In this document: positions 7,754-16,953 of the stretch, one piece after another
Layout of the letters: the number at the start of each line of letters is the position of its first letter
How positions within the stretch are numbered: the first letter of the stretch is position 1
Assembly (NCBI GenBank): GCA_964447175.1
Contig: CAYURP010000009.1
Location: forward strand, 1 to 64,000
Origin: CAYURP01 sp964447175
GTDB taxonomy: Bacteria; Zixibacteria; MSB-5A5; SM23-73-2
Length of the DNA: 64,000 nt
Direction of reading: 5' to 3'
The notes under the pieces: model-generated
Databases searched by the model: none
Told to the model about the DNA's origin: nothing
The model's input: the letters and a program-made list of their open reading frames with translations, nothing else
Program-made: the position numbers and the translations under genes

Positions 7754-9034
7754 TTATACAAAAGTATAGCTTACCTTGTGATTGGAACTGAACATCTTCT
7801 CCAATTCCCAGCGCCGGCACCTGATTTTTAGCTTTGTCTTTTCCTTTCCAAATCTCTTTTCAGTAACGATCCCAATTCTGTGAAGAATGGGCAAGAGATG
7901 AAGTTCTGAGTTCTGAAGCTCCACCACCGCATCTGTCATCTGCTCTTCAATCAGTTCCTCTATCTTCTGTATGAGCTCATCTGTGCCCAGATTCTCTTTT
8001 GCAGAAACGAATACTTTATCCTGGTCCTGGTCTAAAGATATTGCAGACAGATCTCCATCCAGTCTGTCGATCTTGTTATATACCATAAGGGTGGGTTTGT
8101 GCAGAGAATCCAGTTCCTCCAGCACCTCATTCACCTTCTCCACCTGTGCTGAAAAATCAGGATGGAAGAAATCGACCACGTGCAAAATAAGATCAGCCAC
8201 CCTGACCTCATCCAAAGTGGAGCGAAAGGAGGCAATCAGATGATGGGGCAGTTTTCGGATGAATCCGATAGTATCGGTTAAAACAAACTTATGCTTTTGG
8301 GGTAATTTAACCACCCGGGTAGTGGGATCTAAGGTCGAGAAAAGCTTTTCCTCCACGGAAACTGAGGCAGAGGTCAATAGATTGAAGAGAGTGGATTTAC
8401 CGGCATTAGTATAACCTACCAGGGCAACTTTAAACACCTCCAATCTCTTCTTTCTCTGGCTTTCCTTTTCCTTATCGATTTTATCCAGAACCTTTTCTAA
8501 GTCTTTGATCCTTTTTCGGGTCAGCCGACGGTCGGTCTCCAGCTGGGTTTCCCCGGGACCTTTTGTGCCGATTCCTCCATATTGACGTGATAGATGGAGC
8601 CACTTTCTGGTAAGACCGGGCAAAAGGTATTTAAGCTGGGCCAAGCTCACCTGAGCTTTTGCCTCTTTGGTCTTTGCCCTTCTGGCAAAAATGTCCAAGA
8701 TAAGGCAGCTGCGGTCAATTATTTTGATACCTATTTCATTTTCCAGATTCCAAATCTGGGCCGGAGTCAGATCGTCGTCAAAAATTATAATATCTGCCTC
8801 TTCCCTTTGAGCAATCTCTTTAATTTCATTAACCTTACCTTTGCCAATAAAAAAGGCTGGATCCAATTTTTTTCTCTCCTGAACAATAACGCTCACTACC
8901 TCAGCCCCGGCAGTCTCAGCTAAAAGCTTAAGCTCATCAAGTAAGTCCTGGATTAAAAAAGAGCTAATCCCGGGAAGTTTCACACCCACCAGAATAGCTC
9001 TTTCCGAATCTTCTGACTTTTGAGTTCTATACAT
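7754..9034 (-). CDS. hflX: GTPase HflX
   Basis: HflX is a ribosome-associated GTPase that splits stalled or stress-inactivated 70S ribosomes. The 426-residue protein has the N-terminal HflX domain (about 12-125) with 'DPAFFIGKGKVNE', the glycine-rich linker 'GGIGTKGPGETQLETDRR' (153-170), and the G domain with G1 GYTNAGKS (207-214), G3 DTIGF (254-258) and G4 NKID (320-323). A strong SD-like AGGAGGTGA lies too far upstream (about 25-30 nt) to serve this ATG. No other usable in-frame start was found, so ATG 9034 is kept. The rqcP gene 100 bp upstream is also a ribosome-rescue gene. Confidence 0.95.
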   Translation of the reverse strand: MYRTQKSEDSERAILVGVKLPGISSFLIQDLLDELKLLAETAGAEVVSVIVQERKKLDPAFFIGKGKVNEIKEIAQREEADIIIFDDDLTPAQIWNLENEIGIKIIDRSCLILDIFARRAKTKEAKAQVSLAQLKYLLPGLTRKWLHLSRQYGGIGTKGPGETQLETDRRLTRKRIKDLEKVLDKIDKEKESQRKKRLEVFKVALVGYTNAGKSTLFNLLTSASVSVEEKLFSTLDPTTRVVKLPQKHKFVLTDTIGFIRKLPHHLIASFRSTLDEVRVADLILHVVDFFHPDFSAQVEKVNEVLEELDSLHKPTLMVYNKIDRLDGDLSAISLDQDQDKVFVSAKENLGTDELIQKIEELIEEQMTDAVVELQNSELHLLPILHRIGIVTEKRFGKEKTKLKIRCRRWELEKMFSSNHKVSYTFV

Positions 9035-9137
9035 CCGCTTTTCTATAGAGATTTTTAGAAATCACCTCCTATTACAGACAGACATTTTGCTATCCTTATA
9101 AATTATACGCAGGACATTCCAGAAAGAAACAGCGAAT

Positions 9138-9410
9138 TTAGAGTAACTCCTCCTTCTTTCTCTCTTCTCTTAAAAGTCTAAAGAATTTGCAAACCTCTTC
9201 ATTTTTTACGTTCCCTTTGGGGATGTCCAAAACTTCAATCTCCATCTTCCTGCTGGTGAAATCCACAAGGATTCTTTGCCCCACTTTGACCTCTTTACTG
9301 GGTTTAGCGATTTTTCCATCCACCCAGACTATCTGGTTTTCGCAGGCTTTTTTAGCCTGGGTTCTGCGTTTGATTAGCCTGACATCGGAAAGGAAACTGT
9401 CCAGTCTCAC
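9138..9410 (-). CDS. rqcP: S4-domain RNA-binding protein, RqcP-like
   Basis: A 90-residue protein consisting of an S4 RNA-binding domain ('MRLDSFLSDVRLIKRRTQAKKAC', 'VWVDGKIAKPSKEVKVGQRI') and a charged tail. Size and sequence match the RqcP/YabO group, which binds the P-site tRNA on obstructed 50S subunits and helps RqcH add C-terminal alanine tails. The related Hsp15 is the alternative, but it is longer. The start is GTG, 7 nt after the SurA stop. It is the last gene of the probable mfd-foldase operon. No rqcH is in this window. Confidence 0.8.
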   Translation of the reverse strand: MRLDSFLSDVRLIKRRTQAKKACENQIVWVDGKIAKPSKEVKVGQRILVDFTSRKMEIEVLDIPKGNVKNEEVCKFFRLLREERKKEELL

Positions 9411-9417
9411 TTGACTC

Positions 9418-10698
9418 TTAAAGCCTTACTTCCACGTAGAACTCTTCTCTTAATTTACTTACCCACTCCTCCACCTTCTGGCTGGTTTTTCTTCTTTTGG
9501 CCATATCCTTTATCAGGTCCCAGTCCTGATCCAGATTGAGCTTGCGTTTTTCTCTTTTATCCTTGACCTTCAATATGTGCCAGCCATATTCACTCAGCGT
9601 GGGTCGACTTATCTCTCCCACAGATAGATTCCTTACTGCTATTCTCAATCCTTCCGGCAGCTGTTCCACCGGATACCAGCCCAAATCCCCGCCCATCTTT
9701 TTTGATTCCTCATCATCTGAGAATTTTTTAGCCAGCTCAGCGAAGTCCTGTCCTGCTACCAAGAGATTATATAAGCTGTCGGCGGTTTGTTTCACCAGAT
9801 TGGTATCGTCTCTTGAGGGTTCTGCTTTTAAAAGGATGTGACGGGCATGGACGGTTTCGCCCCGCTTCTCCTCCAGCAAAACTATATGATAGCCCAGAGA
9901 AGTTTCTATCACCTTTATCTCCCCGGGATTCAAAGAGAAAATCTCTTTCTCAAATTCGGGCAGAAGATCCCCCTTTTGAAAAAAGCCCAGATCACCACCC
10001 CTCTCTTTTGTGGGATCATCTGAGTATCTTTTTGCCAGATCTGCAAAATCCTCTCCAGCTTTGGCTTGAGCCAGTATATGTTCCGCTTTTTTCTTCAATG
10101 AGTCCAAAGAGTTTTCGCTAGTCTTAATCTGAAGAAGTATATGTGAGAGGTTTGCTGACTCTGGTTGTTCGGGTATGCTGTCCTGATATTGCTCAAAGAA
10201 TCCTTTGACTTCATTTGATGAAACGCTCACCCGGGATAACCTGGATGAGATCAGTTTATTCATCAAAAGCTCGTTTTTAGCCTGTTCTTTATATCTTTTT
10301 CTCAACTCCTTCTCGGTCAAACCTTCAGCCTCCAGCTCATGCCTGAAGGCTTCATCGCTGGGGAATTGGCTTTTGATCTGGCTTAAGTGACTTTCTAAAG
10401 CCTGGTCCACCTCGCTTGAGGTAACGTTCAAAAGGGTATCTTTCTCAGCCTGAATCAGGATCAATTTGTCATTAATCATCTGGTTCAGCAGGTCTTTTTT
10501 CAACTTATCCAGTTCCTTTTGATTGGTCAGCCTTTTCCCCATTTGAGCCGTGAAAAGCTGAAGCTGGAAGTCAAGCTCCGATTCTAAGATGATTTTATCC
10601 CCCACCACGGCAATTATCCTATCCAGAATTTCCTGAGAACTGGAAAGGGAAAAAGGTGCTAAAACAATAAGAAGGAATAGAATAAATACTTTTTTCAT
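9418..10698 (-). CDS. surA: SurA-like periplasmic peptidyl-prolyl isomerase, two parvulin domains
   Basis: A periplasmic chaperone/isomerase that should escort outer-membrane proteins to the BAM complex. I start it at ATG 10698 because 'MKKVFILFLLIVLAPFSLSSS' is a clean signal peptide. An in-frame start at 10809 would add 37 residues before the signal and overlap the upstream gene. After the signal come a SurA N-terminal helical domain ('ILDRIIAVVGDKIILESELDFQL') and two parvulin domains, each with the 'HILL...DFAELAK..SDD...GGDLG' pattern and the closing 'G.HI'. A C-terminal helix completes the chaperone core. It is the third of three tandem parvulin genes; this one lacks a lipobox and should be soluble. 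Confidence 0.9.
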   Translation of the reverse strand: MKKVFILFLLIVLAPFSLSSSQEILDRIIAVVGDKIILESELDFQLQLFTAQMGKRLTNQKELDKLKKDLLNQMINDKLILIQAEKDTLLNVTSSEVDQALESHLSQIKSQFPSDEAFRHELEAEGLTEKELRKRYKEQAKNELLMNKLISSRLSRVSVSSNEVKGFFEQYQDSIPEQPESANLSHILLQIKTSENSLDSLKKKAEHILAQAKAGEDFADLAKRYSDDPTKERGGDLGFFQKGDLLPEFEKEIFSLNPGEIKVIETSLGYHIVLLEEKRGETVHARHILLKAEPSRDDTNLVKQTADSLYNLLVAGQDFAELAKKFSDDEESKKMGGDLGWYPVEQLPEGLRIAVRNLSVGEISRPTLSEYGWHILKVKDKREKRKLNLDQDWDLIKDMAKRRKTSQKVEEWVSKLREEFYVEVRL

Positions 10699-10768
10699 TC
10701 TCTTTTTAAAAAAATGAGGTGTCAATCCGCCTGATTTTGTTATTTTGGGCTTTTGAAGAAGGTGAGTC

Positions 10769-11629
10769 TTACCTGGTCTTTTCAGTTGTGTCTTCAACCG
10801 CCCAGTCATATTTAATTACTTTATACTCTTTTTCAAGCTTTTGGATGTATCTGTCCACTACTGCTTTTCTTTTCTGTCCCGAGAGAATATTGACGATCAA
10901 ATTCTCCACCTCCCATAATTCCCTTATGCTTCCCTTATTTTTTTTGTCGGTGACTTTGATCACGTGAAAGCCCCATTCGGTCTCAATCGGCTTGGAGATA
11001 TTTCCGACATTCAATTTAAAGGCAGCTTGAGCTAATTCGGAACGGAGCATCGATCTGGTGAAGTAGCCCAAGTCACCACCTCTGAATTTGGTATCTGGAT
11101 CTAAGCTCTCCTCCCGGGCTAACCTGGCGAAATCAGCCTGGAAGACTAATTTGGTCCTCACCATTTCAGCATCCTTTCTGGTCTTTACCAGGATGTGAGA
11201 AGCCCTTATCTCATCTTCATCTCTTACGAATTTTTCTTTGTTCTCCTCATAATATTTTTTGATTTCCTCTGGGGAAACTAAAAATGAGTCAGCAAATTCC
11301 TTCTCCAAAAAACTGGTAACCACAAGATCCTTTGCTATCTGTTCGATTTTTCGTTTTATATCCTCTTGTTGATCGATTCCGCTTTTTTGAGCCTCCTGAT
11401 ACAAAAGCTCATTTCTAATCCATCGTCTGACATATTCCCTTTTTTGATCCAGAGTAACTTTCTCTTTGGCTTCTGTTGGAATCTCCTTTTCTATATCCCC
11501 TTCTGTAAGAATCCGGTTGTTAACTTCAGCCACCACCTCACCTACATTTTCCTTTCCCCTTTCACAATTTGACAAAGCTAAACTCAAAATCAGGAGAGGC
11601 AGGCTGAAAATCCAGATATTTCTTGACAT
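10769..11629 (-). CDS. Parvulin-type peptidyl-prolyl isomerase, probable lipoprotein
   Basis: This 286-residue protein has a signal sequence ending 'LALSNCERG', a plausible lipobox with Cys22 (Asn at -1 is less usual). An N-terminal SurA/PrsA-like helical region follows ('VVAEVNNRILTEGDIEKEI'), then one parvulin domain ('RASHILVKTRKDAE', 'DTKFRGGDLGYFTR', 'TEWGFHVIKV') and a C-terminal helix. It resembles PrsA: a membrane-tethered foldase in the periplasm. It lies 14 nt after the larger parvulin lipoprotein and before surA, so the three are probably one transcript. Confidence 0.88.
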   Translation of the reverse strand: MSRNIWIFSLPLLILSLALSNCERGKENVGEVVAEVNNRILTEGDIEKEIPTEAKEKVTLDQKREYVRRWIRNELLYQEAQKSGIDQQEDIKRKIEQIAKDLVVTSFLEKEFADSFLVSPEEIKKYYEENKEKFVRDEDEIRASHILVKTRKDAEMVRTKLVFQADFARLAREESLDPDTKFRGGDLGYFTRSMLRSELAQAAFKLNVGNISKPIETEWGFHVIKVTDKKNKGSIRELWEVENLIVNILSGQKRKAVVDRYIQKLEKEYKVIKYDWAVEDTTEKTR

Positions 11630-11643
11630 AATTACCCTCTTTT

Positions 11644-13350
11644 CTATTCTTTTACCTCCAGGGTTGTTTCCAGAACATCCTCAAATATTTTCACCTCTTT
11701 TTTGCCTTTCTGTTCGGAGATCAAATTATTCAACGCCTCCTGTTTTTTTTCTCCAATCACCCTTTTTTCCACGTCACTTCTTACCTCAGTCAATTTTTTC
11801 TGGTAAGAATATTTCTTGTCCAGCAGTTTAATCACCGAATAGCCCTCGCCGTAACGCGACTGTTTAATATGTATGGGACCAGCTATTTCACCTATTTTCA
11901 TCTTATTCCAAGCATAGTCAAAAATTTCCGGATAGAGTTTTTCATTGACATACCCCAATTCACCACCCCGGTTCTTAGCATGGGTACGGAGCGAAATTTT
12001 TGCCAACGAATCCCAATCCGCACCCCCTTTTACCTTTTTGAGCACATCCCTTGCCTCCTCCTCGCTTTTAACCATTATTTCCTTTACCTTGGTAGTTGCC
12101 GGTTCCAGGTATAAATCCTTGTTCTTTTCATAGTATGCATTTATCTCTTCTTCTGTGACAGTGATATCTTTCCACAGAACATCATTTCTGTACCAGTTTG
12201 CCAGGGTCATATCCTTAAAATCATTCAGGGCCATGAGATAGGTTTCGGATTTATCCACCTTCTCATCCTTAGCCATCTTAATCAATATATCCTTTAGGCA
12301 CATCTGATAAACCAAATCCTCTAATAGTTGTTTGTCCAGACTTGGTTTTCTAAAAGCTGGTATCATTTGATAATTCTCTAAAAACTGCCACAACTTAAAT
12401 TCTCCACCCTTAAAGGTGGCCAGGATCAGTTCTTTTTCCTCTGGGGTAAATTTTGTTGGGTCGAATTCCGCTCCCTGGGTCTGGGTTATCTGTAAAGTAT
12501 CCTCCCTTTTCTCGGCTTTGCTAACAAGTAGATCCAGGGTCGAGGAGTTCACCTTAAAGCCGGACTTCCTTCTCATACCCTCAATAAGATTATAACTGAT
12601 GTCCTGCTGTTTAAAATTCCGAAGTGCATTTCTTAGATTTTCCTTGATCTCTTCGTAAGGAGGTAACTCCACCGTTCTTCGCTCCTCCAGCTTAATAATA
12701 TGCCATCCGAAGCTGGTCCTGACTGGTTTGGATATCTCCTGAGGTTTTAGACTGAAAGCCGCATCCTGAAAGGGTCCCACTGCCTTACCCCAGGTGATAA
12801 AATCCAGGTCCCCACCCTTAGACTTGGTGGCAGCATCCTCCGATTCCTGCTTTGCAATTTCTTCAAAATCTGCACCCGCCTTAAGTTGCTGATAGATCTC
12901 TTCAGCTTTGTCTTTACTTTTTACCAGAATGTGCCGGGGATGAATCTGCTCACTCTGTTTTTTGTAGAATTCCTTGAGCTCCTTTTCAGTGGGCTCGGAC
13001 TTATCCACCACCTTAACCTTATAAAGGGTTTGTAACAAAAATCTCTCTTCCTGCTCCTTTACAGTGTTTATGAACGATTCATCCTTATCCCGTCCCATCT
13101 CTGTGGCAGCTTGAGCTAAAAGCTTCTCATCAATAATTTGATCCAGGACATTCTTTCTCAAGGTTCGTTCCTCATCCCGGCTGGAAGGTGTTGTCCTGTA
13201 ACTGCCACCCATTTTAATGTTTAAATCTTCTACGGTAATCTTCTCATTCCCAACCAGAGCAACTATCTGCTCCTTTTTCTCAGCACAATCCGAGAACAAT
13301 AAGAAAGCGAGCAACAAAAACAAGAATGATAAAGACTTTCTCATTATCAC
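11644..13350 (-). CDS. Large parvulin-type foldase lipoprotein, two rotamase domains
   Basis: A 568-residue exported foldase. The signal peptide ends 'LLFSDCAEKK', giving a probable lipidated Cys. The first parvulin domain is near residues 135-230 ('HPRHILVKSKDKAEE', 'GGDLDFITWGK', 'SFGWHIIKLEER'). The second is near 410-520 ('VKEIMVKSEEEARDVL', 'NRGGELGYVNE', 'EGYSVIKLLDK') and is weaker in the usual His positions. A helical chaperone segment lies between them. It is about 50 nt downstream of mfd. Its length and double domain distinguish it from the middle gene, so the three parvulins are unlikely to be simple recent duplicates. Confidence 0.88.
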   Translation of the reverse strand: MIMRKSLSFLFLLLAFLLFSDCAEKKEQIVALVGNEKITVEDLNIKMGGSYRTTPSSRDEERTLRKNVLDQIIDEKLLAQAATEMGRDKDESFINTVKEQEERFLLQTLYKVKVVDKSEPTEKELKEFYKKQSEQIHPRHILVKSKDKAEEIYQQLKAGADFEEIAKQESEDAATKSKGGDLDFITWGKAVGPFQDAAFSLKPQEISKPVRTSFGWHIIKLEERRTVELPPYEEIKENLRNALRNFKQQDISYNLIEGMRRKSGFKVNSSTLDLLVSKAEKREDTLQITQTQGAEFDPTKFTPEEKELILATFKGGEFKLWQFLENYQMIPAFRKPSLDKQLLEDLVYQMCLKDILIKMAKDEKVDKSETYLMALNDFKDMTLANWYRNDVLWKDITVTEEEINAYYEKNKDLYLEPATTKVKEIMVKSEEEARDVLKKVKGGADWDSLAKISLRTHAKNRGGELGYVNEKLYPEIFDYAWNKMKIGEIAGPIHIKQSRYGEGYSVIKLLDKKYSYQKKLTEVRSDVEKRVIGEKKQEALNNLISEQKGKKEVKIFEDVLETTLEVKE

Positions 13351-13398
13351 TTCTCCTTTTTTTTAAGTGAACATATACGAGTTCTAATATAAACAGTA

Positions 13399-16300
13399 TT
13401 ATATCTTTTGCAAGACTTTTTTCACAAAACCGGCTTGATTCCCATCCTTTCCTTGTTCAACTTTAATCCTGAATCCTCCTTTAGTTGAAAATTCCAGAGG
13501 ATAATCCAGCTTTCTTCGCATTTTCTCTATCTCTTTTCTCCCCATATCTTTTTCCGGATCGAATTCTATCTCCAGAATACCCTTTTTTAGAGTCATTCTG
13601 ATAATTCCTTTTCTTTCAGCGATCAATTTGGCTTGGGCCAGAGTTAAAATATCCAGCACCTGGGGATGGAGCTTCCCGAATCTATCGGAAAGCTCCCCCT
13701 CTATCTCTTTTAAATCCTCCATACTTTTAGCATCAGCTATCTTCTGATATATCTCGACTCTGTGCTGAGGCGAAAGAACATATCCCTCGGGAATAAATAA
13801 ATCCAGATCAAAAGATAATTTAACCTCAGGTCTTTTTACAATTTTTTCCCCTTTAAGTTCCCTAACCGCTTCATCCAGAAGTCGACAATACAGATCAAAT
13901 CCCAGCTCCTGAATAAACCCGTGCTGTTGGGGTCCTAAAAGATTCCCGGCCCCTCTTATCTCCAGATCCCTTAATGCCAAATAAAATCCAGACCCCAGCT
14001 CGGTGAACTGACGTATGGCTTTTAACCTTTTCTTAGCGTCGGGAGTTAAAATCCTTAAAGGAGGGACCAAAAGGTAGGCATAAGCTTTCTGGTTGGACCT
14101 GCCTACTCTGCCCCTTAACTGGTACAGGTCAGCCAGACCGAACCTGTCAGCCCGGTTGATGATCAGGGTATTCACCCTGGGAATATCCAATCCCGACTCT
14201 ATGATGCTGGTGGCTAAAAGTAGATCGTATTCTCCCCGCAAAAAGGAAAGCATTACCCGCTCCAGTGCCCTTTCGTTCATCTGCCCGTGTGCCACTCCGA
14301 TTCTTATCTCCGGAAGCAGGTCATTTAGAAATCTACGCATGGACTCTATGGATTGCACTCGATTGTGAACAAAATATACTTGTCCCCCTCGAGCCATTTC
14401 CCTTAACACAGCCTCGGCGATAAGCTCCGGGTCAAACTTTGAGATCTCGGTATGAATGGGGAGCCTCTCTTTGGGAGGGGTGTTGATAACCGAAAGATCC
14501 CTTGCTCCGTAAAGAGAAAGTTGCATGGTTCGGGGAATGGGAGTAGCGGTCAGGGTCAGGACATCGACCAGTTTTTTCAATTGCTTCAACTTCTCCTTGT
14601 GAGCCACCCCAAATCTTTGTTCCTCATCGATTATCACCAGTCCTAAGTCCTTGAATTGGATATCTTTCTGTAGAAGGCGATGGGTACCGATGACTATATC
14701 CACCTTACCTTTTTCCAGATCCTCAACGACTTTATTTTGTTCCTTTCTATTTTTAAACCGGGAAAGCATTTCCACCTTGACCGGAAAGTCTTCTAATCTC
14801 TCAGTAAATGTCATGAGATGCTGTTGGGCCAAAATGGTGGTTGGAACTAAAACCGCCACCTGTTTTCCGTCCAAAACACATTTGAAAGCTGCTCTGATTC
14901 CCACCTCGGTCTTCCCGTAGCCTACGTCTCCACAAATCAACCTGTCCATGGGAGTGGATTTCTCCATATCAGATTTCAAATCCTTTATGGCTAAAAGTTG
15001 GTCTGGCGTCTCCTCATAGGCAAACGTGGATTCCAGCTCTGTCATCCATAAACTGTCCTGGGAAAAACCAAAACCCGGTTTGGCTTTCCTTTCGGCATAG
15101 AGCCCTATTAATTCCTTAGCCATATCCTGGATAGCTTTTTTGGTCCTGCTTTTTAACCTCTCCCAGGATGCTCCACCTAATCTAGAGATATGCGGATTAC
15201 CTTCCTTGCCTACAAATTTATGCACCCGATTGAACTCCTCTATGGGAACGAAAAGCTTATCGTTCCCCTGATATAAAATTAAAAGACAATCCCTTTTCCT
15301 GCCATCCACCGTAATGCTATTCAAACCAGCATATCTACCTATACCGAAATCCACGTGAACCACAAAATCACCCTGGGATAGGGCTGAATAGGAGGAAAGG
15401 GCGACTCCCTCCTTAAATCTTTTTCTTTTGGGCCTGAAATATCTGGAAAAAATCTGATGATCAGACAAAACTACCAGCTTCAGCTCCGGAAAGGTAAAAC
15501 CGGAGCTTAAAAAACCGATCTCTGTTTTGATACCTGACAGATCCAGATCCATTAATTCCAGAAACCTCCTTTTCTGGCTCATACTATCACAAAGTATATA
15601 AACCGAAAATCCCTGATCTTCATATTCCTTTATTCTCCTTTTGAGTAACGAGACCTGGGTGTGGAATGCCTCCTGTTCCGACATAAAAAGATCTATGGGT
15701 TTTTTACCCTTTTCTTTAAGAGGGACGTTTTCTAAAACCTGAAAATCATTGATTTTTTGAGAAATGACTTCTGGATTTTCCCACAAAGTCAGAGGAGAAG
15801 GTGCCACCTCCTCTCTTCTTTCAGCCTCCTTTTGAAGTTTTTCGGATTCATCTATTATATATTCTATTTCCTCCTGAATTGAAGGCTCATCCAGAAAAAG
15901 AATAGAGTTCTCAGAAAGATAATCCAAAAGACAGGAACGGGGTAAGTTAAAAAGCCCTGCCAGCCATTCCAGACCAGGAACCTCCTGATAAAAGCTGATC
16001 TTCTCCCGAAGCTTATCAGCCTTAAGGGTTTCTAATTTCGAAAGATGTTCCTCCAGCTGTTCTTCTGTTATCAAAAACTCCCTTTTAGGTAAAATCACCG
16101 CCTGATCGATCTTTTTGATCGTCCTCTGAGAGACAACGGAGAACTCCCGCAGGGAATCCAGGGTCTCCCCAAAAAACTCCATCCTCATTGGATTCTCCAC
16201 AGAATAGGGAAACACGTCCAGAATCCCTCCCCTCAAACTGAAGGAGCCCACATCTTCAACCTGAGGCAACCGATCAAAGGCCAGATCAATCAGTTTTTGC

Positions 16301-16767
16301 AAAAGCGTATCCAGATCATAATCCTCTCCTACTTTCAAGCTTATGCAGTTTTTCTCGAAGATATCAGGAGGGGTGGTTTTCTCCATAATGGACCTGATGG
16401 TTGCCACCACTACTGCATTTTTTTTTAAGCTAAGATCATACAAGGTTAAAAGTCGGGCACCTATTATCTCGTTGTGAGGCGTGAGAAACTCATATGGCAG
16501 AACTTCCCACTCCGGGAAAAAGGAAACAGAATCTTTGCCTAAAAAGGTGCAGAGATCATCATATATTTTGGTTGCTTCCTCTGAACTGAAAGCTATAAAA
16601 AGGAAGGGCAATCGCAAATTCTTATATAAATAGGCCAAAAGAAAAGATTTTCCCGACCCAGCTAAACCCGAAATGTAGACCTTCCTGGAACCTTTCTGGA
16701 TCTGGGACTTAATTTTTTCAAAGCTCTGAGAAAAATCTCCCAATTTCAAAAGCGAACTTAAAGTCAT
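13399..16767 (-). CDS. mfd: Transcription-repair coupling factor Mfd
   Basis: Mfd removes RNA polymerase stalled at DNA lesions and recruits UvrA. At 1122 residues it has the expected order: UvrB-homology region, the RNA-polymerase-interaction domain ('GDFVVHVDFGIGRYAGL'), the RecG-like helicase ('GDVGYGKTEVGIRAAF', 'DEEQRFG', 'LTATPIPRTMQLSL', 'ESGLDIPRVNTLIINRAD', 'LYQLRGRVGRS') and the C-terminal TRCF domain. Unusually, the N-terminal UvrB-like domain has an intact P-loop, 'GLAGSGKS' (about residues 34-41); this site is degenerate in well-studied Mfd proteins. It is probably the first gene of the operon running to rqcP. Confidence 0.96.
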   Translation of the reverse strand: MTLSSLLKLGDFSQSFEKIKSQIQKGSRKVYISGLAGSGKSFLLAYLYKNLRLPFLFIAFSSEEATKIYDDLCTFLGKDSVSFFPEWEVLPYEFLTPHNEIIGARLLTLYDLSLKKNAVVVATIRSIMEKTTPPDIFEKNCISLKVGEDYDLDTLLQKLIDLAFDRLPQVEDVGSFSLRGGILDVFPYSVENPMRMEFFGETLDSLREFSVVSQRTIKKIDQAVILPKREFLITEEQLEEHLSKLETLKADKLREKISFYQEVPGLEWLAGLFNLPRSCLLDYLSENSILFLDEPSIQEEIEYIIDESEKLQKEAERREEVAPSPLTLWENPEVISQKINDFQVLENVPLKEKGKKPIDLFMSEQEAFHTQVSLLKRRIKEYEDQGFSVYILCDSMSQKRRFLELMDLDLSGIKTEIGFLSSGFTFPELKLVVLSDHQIFSRYFRPKRKRFKEGVALSSYSALSQGDFVVHVDFGIGRYAGLNSITVDGRKRDCLLILYQGNDKLFVPIEEFNRVHKFVGKEGNPHISRLGGASWERLKSRTKKAIQDMAKELIGLYAERKAKPGFGFSQDSLWMTELESTFAYEETPDQLLAIKDLKSDMEKSTPMDRLICGDVGYGKTEVGIRAAFKCVLDGKQVAVLVPTTILAQQHLMTFTERLEDFPVKVEMLSRFKNRKEQNKVVEDLEKGKVDIVIGTHRLLQKDIQFKDLGLVIIDEEQRFGVAHKEKLKQLKKLVDVLTLTATPIPRTMQLSLYGARDLSVINTPPKERLPIHTEISKFDPELIAEAVLREMARGGQVYFVHNRVQSIESMRRFLNDLLPEIRIGVAHGQMNERALERVMLSFLRGEYDLLLATSIIESGLDIPRVNTLIINRADRFGLADLYQLRGRVGRSNQKAYAYLLVPPLRILTPDAKKRLKAIRQFTELGSGFYLALRDLEIRGAGNLLGPQQHGFIQELGFDLYCRLLDEAVRELKGEKIVKRPEVKLSFDLDLFIPEGYVLSPQHRVEIYQKIADAKSMEDLKEIEGELSDRFGKLHPQVLDILTLAQAKLIAERKGIIRMTLKKGILEIEFDPEKDMGRKEIEKMRRKLDYPLEFSTKGGFRIKVEQGKDGNQAGFVKKVLQKI

Positions 16768-16953
16768 TCATTTATCCTGTTTTCAAAAATCGCTATTTAA
16801 GCAACAAGGTAAACAATATCAAGCATTTATCTATTGATACGGTTAAAACTTGAGGTTATAAACTCGCCCGGAGAACATAAGCAGAAACTACATATTTAAA
16901 AATAACGAAACCATCCTTGTGCACAGACATCATATCCTTTTTACCAACACCCT

